NCBI RefSeq assembly: GCF_001752365.1
Contig: NZ_MEIY01000001.1
Span: 228,087-292,086, forward strand
DNA: 64,000 bases
DNA from: Marinobacter sp. X15-166B
GTDB taxonomy: Bacteria; Pseudomonadota; Gammaproteobacteria; Pseudomonadales; Oleiphilaceae
Direction of reading: 5' to 3'
Shown here: positions 1 to 10,788 of the stretch, piece after piece
How the letters are laid out: the number at the start of each line of letters is the position of its first letter
How positions within the stretch are numbered: position 1 is the stretch's first letter
The notes under the pieces: generated by a model
Seen by the model: only the letters and a program-made list of their open reading frames with translations
The model's database searches: none
Told to the model about the DNA's origin: nothing
Position numbers and translations under genes: made by a program

Positions 1-37
1 GGGGCTACTGCATTGCTTCGGGCAGTGGGTGTTTATT

Positions 38-146
38 CCCTCTCCCGCAAGGGGCGAGGGGAGTATGTTGTGCCCTCACCTGCTGGGCGCCGCGGACGTT
101 TGTTTGCCCCCTCTCCCCTCGCGGGAGAGGGCTGGGGAGAGGGGGG
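38..146. repeat. GC-rich CTCTCCC palindromic repeat, two degenerate copies
   Basis: Two stretches (38-60 and 107-146) share a CCCTCTCCC...GGGAGAGGG core and can each fold into a hairpin. The second is the stronger: CTCTCCCCTCGCGGGAGAG, followed by a further GGGGAGAGG. Elements of this look are dispersed intergenic repeats in many proteobacterial genomes. It sits just past the stop of hisC on that gene's downstream side, so it could also act as a transcription end structure, although no T-run follows. No gene is visible in bases 1-151. Confidence 0.5.
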
Positions 147-151
147 AGTAT

Positions 152-1207
152 TCAGACCAGTTGTGCTACGCCTTCGAGTAGCTGGCTGTTCTGTTCCGGG
201 GTGCCGATGGTGATGCGCAGGTAATCGCTGATGCGGGGCCGGTTGAAGTGGCGCACGATGATCTTCTTCTCCCGAAGCGCCCGGGCCAGTTCCTCGCCGC
301 TGTGGTCGGGGTGGCGGGCAAACACGAAGTTGGCGGCAGAGGGTAACACCTCAAATCCGTTGGCCGCCAGTGCGGCGGTGACCCGCTCGCGCTCGTCGAT
401 GACCGTCCGCCGACAGGCTTCGAAATACTCGGTGTCCTCGAGGGCGGCGATGGCCCCTACCTGCGCCAGCTTATCCAGCGGATAGGAGTTGAAACTGTCC
501 TTGACCCGCGTCAGCGCTTCGATGAGATCCCGGTGACCGATGGCAAATCCGACCCGCAGGCCCGCCAGCGAGCGGGATTTGGAGAAAGTCTGGGTGACCA
601 GCAGGTTCGGGTACTGATCCACCAGGCGGATGGCAGTCTCGCCGCCGAAATCCACGTAGGCTTCGTCCACCACCACCACCCGTTCAGGGTTGGCCTGCAC
701 GATGGCCTCTACGTCAGAAAGTGGCAGGCAACGCCCGGTCGGCGCGTTGGGGTTGGGGAAAATCACCCCGCCATTGGGCTGCTGGTAATCCGCCGGATCG
801 ATTGCAAAGTGCTCGGTCAGCGGCACGACCTGACTGTCGATGCCATACAGACCGCAATACACCGGATAAAAACTGTAGCTGATGTCCGGGTACAAAATGG
901 GCTGATCCTGCTGGAGCAGGGCCTGGAAGATATGCGCCAGCACCTCGTCGGAGCCGTTGCCCACGAACACCTGATCGGTGTTGACCTGGTAATAATCCGC
1001 CAGCGCCTGCTTGAGGGCGTCCGCTTCCGGATCCGGATACAGCCGCAGGCTGTCATCGACGGCGGCGGTGATGGCGGCGATCACCCGGGGGGACGGGCCA
1101 AACGGGTTTTCGTTGGTGTTCAGCTTGACCAGATTGTCCAGCTTGGGTTGCTCACCGGGTACGTAAGGCTCCAGCGTGCGCACCAGCGGGCTCCAGAACT
1201 TGCTCAT
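152..1207 (-). CDS. hisC: Histidinol-phosphate aminotransferase HisC
   Basis: PLP-dependent aminotransferase that converts imidazole-acetol phosphate plus glutamate to histidinol phosphate, the seventh step of histidine synthesis, in the cytosol. The 351-residue length is normal. The N-terminal [12 protein letters not shown] motif, the DEAYVDF motif (about 181-187) and the [13 protein letters not shown] signature are clear, with Lys210 as the expected Schiff-base lysine. The start codon overlaps the hisD stop by 4 bases (ATGA), so hisG-hisD-hisC look co-transcribed and translationally coupled. It is the last gene of the long mla-ibaG-murA-his run and is followed by a GC-rich palindromic repeat. 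Confidence 0.96.
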   Translation of the reverse strand: MSKFWSPLVRTLEPYVPGEQPKLDNLVKLNTNENPFGPSPRVIAAITAAVDDSLRLYPDPEADALKQALADYYQVNTDQVFVGNGSDEVLAHIFQALLQQDQPILYPDISYSFYPVYCGLYGIDSQVVPLTEHFAIDPADYQQPNGGVIFPNPNAPTGRCLPLSDVEAIVQANPERVVVVDEAYVDFGGETAIRLVDQYPNLLVTQTFSKSRSLAGLRVGFAIGHRDLIEALTRVKDSFNSYPLDKLAQVGAIAALEDTEYFEACRRTVIDERERVTAALAANGFEVLPSAANFVFARHPDHSGEELARALREKKIIVRHFNRPRISDYLRITIGTPEQNSQLLEGVAQLV

Positions 1208-2529
1208 GACTGGGATTCTCCGTCGGATTGAATACGGTATTCTGCCGAGCGGGCGTGGGCGGTCAGGCCCTCGCCCCGGGCCAGCACGGACGCCACCCGC
1301 CCCATGGTGTCGGCGCCCCGGGCGGAAAAGCCGATCAGCGAGGAACGCTTCTGAAAGTCGTACACCCCGAGTGGCGACGAAAACCGGGCGGTCGCCGAGG
1401 TGGGCAGCACGTGGTTGGGGCCGGCACAGTAGTCCCCCAGGGCTTCCGCCGTGTAGCGGCCCAAAAAGATGGCGCCGGCGTGACGGATCTGCGCCAGCAG
1501 GCTGTGGGGGTTTTCCACCGACAATTCGAGATGCTCGGGCGCAATGCGGTTACTGATGGCAGCGGCTTCCGCCAGATCGGCGACTTCGATCAGTGCACCG
1601 CGCTGATTCAGCGAGGCGCGAATGATGTCGGCACGCTCCATGGTGGGCAGCAACTTCCGCATACTGGCCTCCACCTGATCCAGAAACTCCCGACTCGGGC
1701 TGAGCAGAATCGACTGGGCCTGCTCGTCGTGCTCGGCCTGGGAGAACAGATCCATGGCGATCCAGTCCGGATCGGTGTGACCGTCACAAATCACCAGGAT
1801 TTCCGACGGGCCGGCGATCATGTCAATGCCCACTGTGCCGAACACTTCCCGCTTGGCGGTGGCCACGTAAATGTTGCCGGGTCCGACGATTTTATCCACC
1901 GCCGGAATGGTGGCGGTGCCATAGGCCAGTGCCGCCACCGCCTGAGCGCCGCCGATGGTGAACACCCGGTCTACCCCGGCGATTGCGGCGGCGGCCAGCA
2001 CCATCTCGTTGAGCACCCCACCCGGGGTGGGCACCACCATGATCACTTCACCCACCCCGGCCACTTTCGCCGGGATGGCATTCATCAGCACCGACGACGG
2101 GTAGGTTGCCTTGCCCCCGGGCACGTACAGCCCGGCACGGTCCAGCGGCGTTACCTTCTGGCCCAGCAGGGTGCCGTCCGCTTCTTCATACTGCCAGGAC
2201 GCCTGCACCTGATGCTCGTGGTAGTCCCGCACCCGCTGAGCCGCCTGCTGCAAGGCCTCCCGCTGGGCGGCGGGGATCGTCTGCAGTGCCTGTTGCAGGC
2301 GCTCCGGCGGGATCTCCAGCTCGGCCACACTGGCTGCGTCGAGCTGATCAAACTGGGTGGTGAAGCGGAGCACGGCGGCATCGCCTTCGGATTTCACCGC
2401 CTGCAGAATATGCCGGACCGAATCGTTAACCTGTTGGTCCACGCTGCCTTCCCAGGCCAGCAGCCGGCCCAGCTCGGCATCAAAATCGGCCTGCGCAGCG
2501 CACAAGCGGGTAACGGTCAGGTCAGTCAT
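1204..2529 (-). CDS. hisD: Histidinol dehydrogenase HisD
   Basis: Zinc- and NAD-dependent four-electron oxidation of L-histidinol to L-histidine, the last two steps of the pathway. The 441 residues match the family. Visible landmarks are the [12 protein letters not shown] segment near 217-227, the APEHLEL motif with catalytic Glu332/His333, and candidate zinc ligands Gln264, His267 and Asp366, plus a histidine in the C-terminal [12 protein letters not shown] segment. It lies between hisG (58-base gap) and hisC (4-base overlap). Nothing unusual is seen. Confidence 0.97.
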   Translation of the reverse strand: MTDLTVTRLCAAQADFDAELGRLLAWEGSVDQQVNDSVRHILQAVKSEGDAAVLRFTTQFDQLDAASVAELEIPPERLQQALQTIPAAQREALQQAAQRVRDYHEHQVQASWQYEEADGTLLGQKVTPLDRAGLYVPGGKATYPSSVLMNAIPAKVAGVGEVIMVVPTPGGVLNEMVLAAAAIAGVDRVFTIGGAQAVAALAYGTATIPAVDKIVGPGNIYVATAKREVFGTVGIDMIAGPSEILVICDGHTDPDWIAMDLFSQAEHDEQAQSILLSPSREFLDQVEASMRKLLPTMERADIIRASLNQRGALIEVADLAEAAAISNRIAPEHLELSVENPHSLLAQIRHAGAIFLGRYTAEALGDYCAGPNHVLPTSATARFSSPLGVYDFQKRSSLIGFSARGADTMGRVASVLARGEGLTAHARSAEYRIQSDGESQS

Positions 2530-2587
2530 GGCAGGACTCCTGCTTTCACTAGTCAGTAGGGGCGCCGGGGCGGTCAGCCCGGCGGAA

Positions 2588-3232
2588 TCAGTGTGCCTGG
2601 CGCTGCGCGACGGCGGCGCTCATCTTGTCGATAATGGGCTGCAACTGCCGGTGCTTGGTTTTCATGGACGCCCGATTGGCCACCAGCCGGGTGCTGATGT
2701 CCGCAATCAGATCCCGCGGCTCCAGGCCGTTGGCTTTCAGAGTATTTCCGGTATCAACGATATCCACAATTTCGTCGGCCAGCCCCAGAATGGGGGCCAG
2801 CTCCATGGCGCCATAGAGTTTGATGATATCCGCCTGGCGTCCCCGGGCGGCATAATAACGCCGGGCCAGATCCACGAACTTGGTGGCCACCCGCAATCGC
2901 CCCTGGGGCGGCTGCTGGCCTCTGGGCCCGGCGGTCATCAACCGGCACCGGGCGATGTTCAGATCCAGGGGTTCATACAGCCCTTCCGCACCATGCTCCA
3001 TCAGTACGTCCTTCCCCACCACGCCCAGATCCGCCCCCCCGTACTGGACATAGGTGGGCACATCGGTGGCGCGGAGGATCAGGATACGCACGTTCGGGTC
3101 GGTGGTGGGAAACACCAGCTTGCGCGACTTGTCGACGTCGTCGATCAGTTCGATCCCGGCCTCTTCCAGCAGCGGCAGGGTTTCCTTGAGGATGCGGCCT
3201 TTCGATAACGCAATGGTGATGGTTTCGGTCAT
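2588..3232 (-). CDS. hisG: ATP phosphoribosyltransferase catalytic subunit, short form HisG
   Basis: First step of histidine synthesis: condensation of ATP and PRPP. At about 214 residues this is the short HisG form, which lacks the C-terminal regulatory domain of enteric HisG and needs the HisZ subunit for activity and feedback control. hisZ is present at 58948-60129. The start is placed at [13 protein letters not shown] because the family begins just before the IALSKGRI motif; an in-frame ATG 33 bases upstream (3265) would add [11 protein letters not shown]. The [21 protein letters not shown] segment is typical. It lies between murA and hisD. Confidence 0.95.
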   Translation of the reverse strand: MTETITIALSKGRILKETLPLLEEAGIELIDDVDKSRKLVFPTTDPNVRILILRATDVPTYVQYGGADLGVVGKDVLMEHGAEGLYEPLDLNIARCRLMTAGPRGQQPPQGRLRVATKFVDLARRYYAARGRQADIIKLYGAMELAPILGLADEIVDIVDTGNTLKANGLEPRDLIADISTRLVANRASMKTKHRQLQPIIDKMSAAVAQRQAH

Positions 3233-3279
3233 TAGTTGTTCCGGCTGTTGATCCGCTTGGTTCATTGACTCACTGGCCG

Positions 3280-4572
<1,293 letters not shown>

Positions 4573-4815
4573 TCAACCTTTACGGGCGGCCCATTCGGCC
4601 GGAGTAAATGCTCTGGGATGCAGGGCGTGAATCGCACCGTCCATGAGGGGCTGGAACAGCGCTTTGTTGATCATTTGCTGGCGTTTGACTGTGCTCAGGC
4701 CCTCAAACACATCGCCTATCGCCACCACCAGGTAATGGTTACCATCCACCTGCACTTCAATTTTGCAGTCCGGCAACTCTTTTTCGACCAGCGCAGCAAC
4801 TTCATGGGCTTCCAT
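4573..4815 (-). CDS. ibaG: BolA/IbaG family protein
   Basis: Small BolA-fold protein of 80 residues. The family partners with monothiol glutaredoxins in iron-sulfur handling and acid stress. The start is set at MEAHEVAALVEKEL, because the open frame continues upstream without BolA-like sequence. The conserved HYLVVAIGDVFEGLSTVKRQQMI and HALHPRAFTPAEW segments are typical of the YrbA/IbaG branch. It sits between mlaB and murA, the usual place for ibaG. Confidence 0.92.
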   Translation of the reverse strand: MEAHEVAALVEKELPDCKIEVQVDGNHYLVVAIGDVFEGLSTVKRQQMINKALFQPLMDGAIHALHPRAFTPAEWAARKG

Positions 4816-4879
4816 AAACACAATCCTCGGGATCAGAAATACGTCAGGTGCGGAATTGTAACGAATATCAGGGGCAAGG

Positions 4880-5194
4880 TCAGCCTTGCTCGTGCCCGCC
4901 GGCGAACCCCGGCAACAGGTCGGTGACGCCGCCCAATGCCGCCAGCGCCTGCAGGCTGCGGCCTGCGCCCACAAATTCGACCGTTTTCCCCTGCGCCTGG
5001 GCGGCGCGCATCCAGCACAGGGCCAGCGACAACACCACGGTGTGCGGCTCGGTGACGCCGGCCAGGTCGATCACCACCGGCGACGGCACCTGCGCCACCA
5101 GCTCCTCCCCCCGGGTACGCAACGGCAACACCTGCTCCGGGGTGACGTTGTCAGTCACCGTCAGCCGCGAACCCTCGACCCGGATACCGCTCAA
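4880..5194 (-). CDS. mlaB: STAS-domain subunit MlaB of the Mla phospholipid transporter
   Basis: A 104-residue STAS-domain protein. In the Mla system MlaB binds the ATPase MlaF on the cytoplasmic side and is needed for complex stability. The VVIDLAGVTEPHTVVLSLALC segment around residues 58-79 is a typical STAS core. The start overlaps the mlaC stop by 4 bases (ATGA), consistent with coupled translation. Sequence conservation is low, as expected for MlaB, so the call leans on gene order. Confidence 0.88.
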   Translation of the reverse strand: MSGIRVEGSRLTVTDNVTPEQVLPLRTRGEELVAQVPSPVVIDLAGVTEPHTVVLSLALCWMRAAQAQGKTVEFVGAGRSLQALAALGGVTDLLPGFAGGHEQG

Positions 5195-5850
5195 GACCCT
5201 GCCCCCTGTTCATCAAGGTCCATGGTGTCCACCACTTCACTGGTCCAGCCATCGATGACGGCCTGAATGTTGCCGCGCTGCTGCTCCACTTCCTGACTGA
5301 ACCGGTCGCGGAACGCCAGGCCAATGTTGATGCCTTCCACAATGATGTTTTCCATCATCCAGGTCTGATTATCCTTGCGATACATGGAGTAGGTCACCGG
5401 GTGACGGTTGCCGGAGCCAGATACAATTTCCAGCTGCACCGATGCGCGATGGCCGTTGCCCTCGTGGATGACCGCGTCTTTGACGCTGATGGTGAAGCTG
5501 TCGGTTTCCACCAGTGCCTTGGCGTAGCTGTCAAACAGACTGCGTTTGAACCGGTCTACAAACTCGTCCCGCTGTGCGGGCGTGGCCTGCCGCGCATACC
5601 GGCCCATGACCCGGGCTGCGATCCGGCGAAAATCCACAAAGTCTTCCAGCGCATCGTTCATGCTGGTGTAAAACGCTTCCGGATCGGTGGTATAGAGCCC
5701 TTTTTCAGCGTTGAGCCGGGCCACCAGCTGCTGGGTATTGGTGTCCACGTAGCGTTTCAGGCCGGTTTCGTCGGCTGCGGCGGTGCCGGAAAAAACCAGC
5801 AGTAACGCCAGGCCCCCCAACAGGGCACCAAAACTTCGTAACATCATCAT
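5191..5850 (-). CDS. mlaC: Periplasmic phospholipid-binding protein MlaC
   Basis: Soluble periplasmic carrier that shuttles phospholipid between outer-membrane MlaA-porin and the inner-membrane MlaFEDB complex. It has 219 residues with a clear Sec signal peptide: a hydrophobic GALLGGLALLLVFSG stretch with probable cleavage after TAAA near residue 26. The DFRRIAARVMGRYARQATPAQRDEFVDRF segment is diagnostic of the MlaC/Ttg2D family. It lies between mlaD and mlaB. mlaA is not in this window. Confidence 0.95.
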   Translation of the reverse strand: MMMLRSFGALLGGLALLLVFSGTAAADETGLKRYVDTNTQQLVARLNAEKGLYTTDPEAFYTSMNDALEDFVDFRRIAARVMGRYARQATPAQRDEFVDRFKRSLFDSYAKALVETDSFTISVKDAVIHEGNGHRASVQLEIVSGSGNRHPVTYSMYRKDNQTWMMENIIVEGINIGLAFRDRFSQEVEQQRGNIQAVIDGWTSEVVDTMDLDEQGAGS

Positions 5851-5877
5851 CGGTTGTTTCTCCTTACGGGTTGCGCG

Positions 5878-6327
5878 TTACTTGCCGGACGCAAAATTAC
5901 TGATGATCCGCTCAAGGTTCATGGCGGACTGGGTCGCATAAAACGCGTCGCCGTCCTGCATGTACTCCTCATCTGCACCAACGGAAATATCCACGTATTG
6001 CCCCCCCAGCAATCCGGAGGTACGAATGATCGCGGCACTGTCGGTGGGGATGTTGTCGACCGTGGCATCGATCCGCATGGTGACCCTGGCCTGATAGGTG
6101 TTGGTGTCCAGCTCGATGGCACTGATGGTCCCCACGGTGACCCCCGCCATGGAGACTTTACCCCGCGGTGCCAGCCCCCCGGCATCGTTGAAGCGGGCCG
6201 AGACCGTATAGGTGCTGCCGGCGGCGGTCGGTGACAAGCCGCTGACCTGCAAGGCCAGAAACAACAACGCCGCAAAACCGGCGACCATGAACAGCCCGAC
6301 GATGATTTCTATTGCTCTCTGATTCAT
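5878..6327 (-). CDS. mlaD: MCE-domain protein MlaD
   Basis: Inner-membrane-anchored, periplasmic MCE-domain subunit that forms the hexameric ring of the MlaFEDB complex. It has 149 residues. An N-terminal membrane helix (about 8-28, IIVGLFMVAGFAALLFLAL) is followed by a single MCE domain with the typical GGLAPRGKVSMAGVTVGTI motif. A run of seven G on the coding strand (C7 at 6001-6007) is read in frame here, a useful contrast with the broken homopolymers elsewhere in the window. Confidence 0.95.
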   Translation of the reverse strand: MNQRAIEIIVGLFMVAGFAALLFLALQVSGLSPTAAGSTYTVSARFNDAGGLAPRGKVSMAGVTVGTISAIELDTNTYQARVTMRIDATVDNIPTDSAAIIRTSGLLGGQYVDISVGADEEYMQDGDAFYATQSAMNLERIISNFASGK

Positions 6328-6337
6328 AAACAGTCCC

Positions 6338-7120
6338 TTAAAAGTTCCCGAACATCACTGCGGTCAGTACGAAATCCAGCCCCAGTACGGCCAGTGACGA
6401 ATACACCACGGTCTTGGTGGTGGCGGAACTGATACCCGCCGAGGTCGGAACGCAGTCGTACCCCTGAAACACCGCAATCCAGCTGCACACAAACCCGAAG
6501 ACGATGCTTTTGATGATGCCGTTGACCACGTCGTCCCAGAAGCTGACGGACGCCTGCATGTTCGACCAGAACACGCCTTCAAACACCCCCAGCCATTCCA
6601 CCCCCACCATCATGCCGCCCCAGATGCCGGCGACCGAAAAGATCAGCGCCAGCAGCGGCATGGCAATAAAGCCCCCCCACAGACGGGGCGCCACAATGCG
6701 GCGCAGCGGGTCGACCCCCATCATCTCCATGCTGGACAGCTGCTCGGTGGCTTTCATCAGACCGATTTCCGCGGTCAGCGCCGAACCGGCGCGCCCGGCA
6801 AACAACAGGGCGGTGACCACCGGTCCCAATTCCCGCACCAGGGTCAGGGCAATCATCTGCCCGATCGCATCCTCCGAACCAAAATCGCTCAAAATGGTGT
6901 AGCCCTGCAATCCCAGCACCATGCCAATGAACAGGCCGGATACCACGATGATGGCGAGGGACAACACCCCGATGCTGTACAACTGCCGCACCAGCAACGG
7001 CAAGCCGGCGATGGGCCGGGGGGTGCCCGTCAGCACCCCCACCAGGAAAACGCCCGCGCGGCCGAAGGCGCGCAGACTGTCGATGCCCCGGGCACCCAGG
7101 GTGGCAAGCCAGCCGGTCAT
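6338..7120 (-). CDS. mlaE: ABC transporter permease MlaE
   Basis: Integral inner-membrane permease of the Mla phospholipid importer, 260 residues with several hydrophobic segments. The [41 protein letters not shown] region is the hallmark of the MlaE/YrbE permease family. The start overlaps the mlaF stop by 4 bases. It is part of the tightly packed mlaFEDCB operon. Confidence 0.96.
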   Translation of the reverse strand: MTGWLATLGARGIDSLRAFGRAGVFLVGVLTGTPRPIAGLPLLVRQLYSIGVLSLAIIVVSGLFIGMVLGLQGYTILSDFGSEDAIGQMIALTLVRELGPVVTALLFAGRAGSALTAEIGLMKATEQLSSMEMMGVDPLRRIVAPRLWGGFIAMPLLALIFSVAGIWGGMMVGVEWLGVFEGVFWSNMQASVSFWDDVVNGIIKSIVFGFVCSWIAVFQGYDCVPTSAGISSATTKTVVYSSLAVLGLDFVLTAVMFGNF

Positions 7121-7929
7121 GGGCGACCTCCGTGCAAGGCCCAGTCGCTGGTCTGCGCCGGGGCGGGGTAGTGGAAAGGCACCGGTCCGTCCGGATCGCC
7201 GTGCAGGAACTGCTGCACCTGGGCGGAGGGGTGCTGACGCAAATCGTCCGGTGTGCCCTCTCCGATCACCCGGCCATCGGCAATGATGAACGCGTAATGG
7301 CAGATGCCCAGGGATTCGGGGACATCATGGGACACCAACACGCTGGTCAGGCCCATGGTGCTGTTCAGGTCGCGGATCAGCTTGACCAGCACCCCCATGG
7401 CCACCGGATCCTGGCCGGCAAACGGTTCGTCGTACATGATGAGTTCGGGGTCCAGGGCGATGCTGCGCGCCAGAGCGATGCGCCGGGTCATCCCGCCGGA
7501 CAGTTCCGACGGCATCAGGTCCCGGGCGCCCCGTAACCCCACCGCTTCCAGCTTCATCAACACGATGTCGCGGATCATGTCGTCGGGCAGACGGGTATGC
7601 ACCCGCAACGGAAAGGCGACGTTTTCAAACACGCTCAGATCGGTGAACAGCGCACCACTCTGAAACAGCATGCCCATCTTCTCCCGCAACAGGTACAGCG
7701 CCTTGCGCTTCAGCCGGTGAACCGGCTCGCCGGCGACCACAATTTCACCGCTGTCGGGCTTGAGCTGGCCGCCGATCAGGCGCAGCAGAGTGGTCTTGCC
7801 GGTGCCACTGGGGCCCATAATGGCGGTTATCTTGCCCCGGGGGATGTCCAGGGTAACGCCATCAAAAATGCGCCGCGACCCGCGGGAAAAAACGACATCT
7901 TGCAACGAAATGTAGGAGGCAGAACTCAT
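7117..7929 (-). CDS. mlaF: ABC transporter ATP-binding protein MlaF
   Basis: ATPase subunit of the Mla phospholipid transporter, 270 residues. Walker A GPSGTGKT lies at 39-46, the signature [15 protein letters not shown] follows near 150, Walker B ends in [11 protein letters not shown], and the switch histidine is in VSHDVPES. MlaF-type ATPases have this GGMTRR variant of the signature. It is the first gene of the minus-strand mla operon, divergent from kdsD across about 200 bases. Confidence 0.96.
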   Translation of the reverse strand: MSSASYISLQDVVFSRGSRRIFDGVTLDIPRGKITAIMGPSGTGKTTLLRLIGGQLKPDSGEIVVAGEPVHRLKRKALYLLREKMGMLFQSGALFTDLSVFENVAFPLRVHTRLPDDMIRDIVLMKLEAVGLRGARDLMPSELSGGMTRRIALARSIALDPELIMYDEPFAGQDPVAMGVLVKLIRDLNSTMGLTSVLVSHDVPESLGICHYAFIIADGRVIGEGTPDDLRQHPSAQVQQFLHGDPDGPVPFHYPAPAQTSDWALHGGRP

Positions 7930-7976
7930 AGTCTTCCATTATCCAGCGTGCGATGACCTCAAAATCCTGGGGCAGT

Positions 7977-8005
7977 ACAGTAGTTGAACTGCTCCCCAAG
8001 CTCAA
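7977..8005 (-). promoter_or_regulatory. Candidate sigma-70 promoter for the mla operon
   Basis: On the minus strand TTGAGC (8000-8005) is separated by 17 bases from TACTGT (7977-7982), about 50 bases upstream of mlaF. The -10 match is only partial. This is inferred from spacing and location in the divergent gap, which holds no gene. Confidence 0.3.
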
Positions 8006-8082
8006 TCATGGCAACCTAAAATAATGTTATAGCGGGCCGCATTGACCCGTACCTTTTGGCGCGCGGATCTGCCCGATTAAGG

Positions 8083-8091
8083 TGATATACT
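8083..8091 (+). promoter_or_regulatory. Candidate extended -10 promoter for kdsD
   Basis: TGATATACT is a TGn-TATACT extended -10 element about 40 bases upstream of the kdsD start, in the divergent gap with mlaF. No good -35 is seen at 17 bases, which is acceptable for extended -10 promoters. Confidence 0.45.
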
Positions 8092-8132
8092 TGCCCCTGG
8101 CTGCAGAACCCACACCACCAACCGGACACTCT

Positions 8133-9101
8133 ATGAGCACACAGTACAGAGACTCGGCCCTGAAAACGATTCACATTGAACGCGACGCCATTGACGCCCT
8201 GCTCCAGCGCATCGACGACAATTTCGAGCGGGCCTGCGACATAATCATGGCCTGTGACGGTCGGGTGATCGTCACCGGCATGGGCAAGTCCGGCCACATT
8301 GGCAGCAAAATTGCGGCCACCCTGGCGAGCACCGGCACCCCCGCTTTTTTCGTCCACCCGGGGGAAGCCAGCCACGGCGATCTGGGCATGATGACCGGTA
8401 GAGACGTGGTCCTGGCCATATCCAACTCCGGCAACACCAGTGAAATCGTCACCATTCTGCCGCTGCTCAAACGGATGGGCGCCCCCCTGATCAGCATGAC
8501 CGGCAACCCCTCGTCGCTGCTCGCCCGGGAAGCCATAGCCAACCTGGACGTCAGCGTTACCCAGGAGGCCTGTCCGCTCGGGCTGGCACCCACCTCGAGT
8601 ACCACCGCCACCCTGGTGATGGGCGACGCGCTGGCGGTGGCCCTGCTGGAAGCCCGCGGGTTCAGCGCGGAGGATTTTGCCTTTTCCCACCCCGGTGGGG
8701 CCCTGGGCCGGCGCCTGCTGCTGCGGGTGGCGGATATCATGCACACCGGCAAGCAGTTGCCGCGAGTCACCGAAGGCACCAAGCTCAGCGGTGCGCTGCT
8801 GGAAATCTCCCAGAAGGGCCTGGGTATGACCACCGTGGTCGACCGGGAGGGCAACCTCTCCGGCATCTTCACAGACGGCGACTTACGCCGTACGCTGAAC
8901 CAGCCGATCGACATTCACCACACGCCCATCGAGGACATCATGACCCGCAACGGTAAAACCATCCGCGAAGACCAGCTGGCGGCCGAAGCCCTGAAGTTGA
9001 TGGAAGATCTTAAAATCAACGCCCTTGCGGTGCTCAACCAGGATGGCCAGCTGACCGGGGCGATCAACATGCACGATCTGCTGCGTGCAGGAGTTCTGTG
9101 A
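8133..9101 (+). CDS. kdsD: D-arabinose 5-phosphate isomerase KdsD
   Basis: Interconverts ribulose 5-phosphate and arabinose 5-phosphate, the first step of Kdo synthesis for LPS. The protein has 322 residues: an N-terminal SIS domain (VIVTGMGKSGHIGSKIAATLAS; the SNSGNTSE sugar-phosphate loop) and two C-terminal CBS domains (from about 200). The start is set at MSTQYRDSALK; 17 upstream codons in frame look non-coding. It overlaps kdsC by one base and starts the kdsD-kdsC-lptC-lptA-lptB run. Confidence 0.96.
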   Translation: MSTQYRDSALKTIHIERDAIDALLQRIDDNFERACDIIMACDGRVIVTGMGKSGHIGSKIAATLASTGTPAFFVHPGEASHGDLGMMTGRDVVLAISNSGNTSEIVTILPLLKRMGAPLISMTGNPSSLLAREAIANLDVSVTQEACPLGLAPTSSTTATLVMGDALAVALLEARGFSAEDFAFSHPGGALGRRLLLRVADIMHTGKQLPRVTEGTKLSGALLEISQKGLGMTTVVDREGNLSGIFTDGDLRRTLNQPIDIHHTPIEDIMTRNGKTIREDQLAAEALKLMEDLKINALAVLNQDGQLTGAINMHDLLRAGVL

Positions 9102-9658
9102 TGACCGCAACCTGTAAACCCGTCTGGCCGGCGGATATTCTCGCCAGGGCCGCCGCCATCCGCCTGCTGGTGCTGGATGTGGACGGCGTGATGACCGACG
9201 GCACCCTGCTGTTCAGCGCCAGTGGCGACGAGCTGAAAGCGTTCAACATCCTGGATGGTCTCGGGCTGAAACAGGTGCTTGCGGCGGGGATTGAGGTGGC
9301 GGTGATCACCGGCCGCTCCTCACCGCTGACTGCGCGACGCATCAACGATCTGGGTATCCGGCACCTGTTCCAGGGGCGGGAGGACAAACGCACCGCGTTG
9401 CTGGAACTGAGCCAGACTTTGGAGGTGCCCGCGGAACACACCGCCTACATGGGCGATGACCTGCCCGATCTGGCGGCCATCCAACACGCCGGTCTGGGGG
9501 TCAGCGTGCCCAATGGCCACTGGTTTGTGCGCCAGCACGCCGACTACTGCACCCGCGCGGCCGGCGGTGCGGGCGCGGTGCGGGAGTTGTGCGACCTGCT
9601 GCTGGAAGCCCAGGACCAGCTGGCCACCACCCTCACGCCGTACCTGGGATCGCCCTGA
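9101..9658 (+). CDS. kdsC: 3-deoxy-D-manno-octulosonate 8-phosphate phosphatase KdsC
   Basis: HAD-superfamily phosphatase that releases Kdo from Kdo 8-phosphate. It has 185 residues from an ATG that shares its A with the kdsD TGA; a GTG one codon earlier (9098) is also open. AGGAG lies about 6 bases before the GTG. The DVDGVMTDG nucleophile motif lies near residue 26, ITGRSS near 68, and GDDLPDLAAI near the C-terminal third. C0-type HAD proteins of this size act as tetramers. Its stop overlaps the lptC start (TGATG). Confidence 0.95.
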   Translation: MTATCKPVWPADILARAAAIRLLVLDVDGVMTDGTLLFSASGDELKAFNILDGLGLKQVLAAGIEVAVITGRSSPLTARRINDLGIRHLFQGREDKRTALLELSQTLEVPAEHTAYMGDDLPDLAAIQHAGLGVSVPNGHWFVRQHADYCTRAAGGAGAVRELCDLLLEAQDQLATTLTPYLGSP

Positions 9659-10248
9659 TGGCCGGCTCCCGACTGTTGTCCCGGGTGCGCGTCCGCAACC
9701 TGGCCCTGCTGGTGTGCACCGGCATACTGGTGGCCCTGTTGTGGCAGAGCGACGAACGCCGGGTACCGACCGACAGCAGCGACCTGCGCGGTGAAGGCGA
9801 GCCGGACGGCTTTGTGGTCAACGGCCGTTTCATGGCGTTCAACGCCGACGGCCAGCTGGCCTCCGCCATCGACAGCCCGCGCATCGAACAGTTTGACCAG
9901 ACGCAGCGCGCCGTTATGAGCACCCCCCAGGCGACCATGTTTGAGGAAAAATCCGGTAAACCCTGGCATCTGACCGCCGACAATGGCACATTTCTGGAAG
10001 CCACCAATGTGATCGAACTGACGGGCAACGTGGTGGTCACCCGGCCCCTGCAGGATGAGCGCACCGCCACCCTGACCACCGACAGCCTGACCATAGACAA
10101 CCGCACCCGCACCGTGTCTACCGACGCACCGGTACTGATGACCGATCAGCGCAATGTGACCCGGGCGGTCGGCATGAAAGCACAGATAGACGAGCGTATT
10201 CTGGAACTCAAGTCACGCGTAGAAGGACACTATGAGCCTGCACAATAA
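9658..10248 (+). CDS. lptC: LPS export protein LptC
   Basis: Bitopic inner-membrane protein that passes LPS from LptB2FG to the LptA bridge. It has about 196 residues with an N-terminal membrane helix (NLALLVCTGILVALLW, about 14-29) and a periplasmic beta-jellyroll region with the WHLTADNGTFLEATNVIELTGNVVV pattern typical of the LptC family. The start at MAGSRLLS is fixed by the TGATG overlap with kdsC. It is followed by lptA with a 17-base overlap. Confidence 0.93.
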   Translation: MAGSRLLSRVRVRNLALLVCTGILVALLWQSDERRVPTDSSDLRGEGEPDGFVVNGRFMAFNADGQLASAIDSPRIEQFDQTQRAVMSTPQATMFEEKSGKPWHLTADNGTFLEATNVIELTGNVVVTRPLQDERTATLTTDSLTIDNRTRTVSTDAPVLMTDQRNVTRAVGMKAQIDERILELKSRVEGHYEPAQ

Positions 10249-10759
10249 GGGAACCATTCCCGCACTGTCCGCATGGATGGCCGCTGCCCTGCTTGCGGTC
10301 ACGCCTGCCCACGGCTTTGACCTGCAGTCGGGCGAGCCCATCACCATCAACGCCGACAGCGGCCGCATGGACGACACCCGCGGCATCGCCACCTACTCGG
10401 GCGATGTGGTGGTCACTCAGGGCACCACCCGGCTGTCCGCCGACCGCGTCATGCTGTATCGGGACGAGGGTGAACTCAGCCGCATTGAGGCCAGTGGCCG
10501 GCCGGCTCGCTACCAGCAGCCCACCGAAGCCGGCAAAGGGGAGACCGATGCCCAGGCGCTGAGCATCACCTACGCCTCCCGGGACGGCTTGCTGATTCTG
10601 GAGCAGGAAGCGGTGATCAAACAGGACGGCAATCTGTTTCGCGGTGACATCATCCACTATGACACCGCCCAACGGGTGGTTACCGCCGAAGGCACCACGC
10701 GGGAAGACAACTCCAAAGGGCGCATCGAAATCATCATCCAGCCGCGGCCGCAAAACTAA
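10232..10759 (+). CDS. lptA: LPS transport periplasmic protein LptA
   Basis: Periplasmic OstA-fold protein that forms the LPS bridge between inner and outer membranes. It has 175 residues with a Sec signal peptide ([15 protein letters not shown], cleavage near residue 27). The mature part begins [17 protein letters not shown] and continues with [22 protein letters not shown], typical of LptA. Its start lies inside the lptC 3' end and lptB follows 29 bases later. Confidence 0.95.
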   Translation: MSLHNKGTIPALSAWMAAALLAVTPAHGFDLQSGEPITINADSGRMDDTRGIATYSGDVVVTQGTTRLSADRVMLYRDEGELSRIEASGRPARYQQPTEAGKGETDAQALSITYASRDGLLILEQEAVIKQDGNLFRGDIIHYDTAQRVVTAEGTTREDNSKGRIEIIIQPRPQN

Positions 10760-10788
10760 CCGCCCCATCGATCTCAAGAAGGAACAGG

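Noticed and set aside
1228..2559. A 443-codon open frame antisense to hisD
   Set aside because: hisD is complete with its catalytic residues; the antisense frame is a His/Gly-rich shadow.
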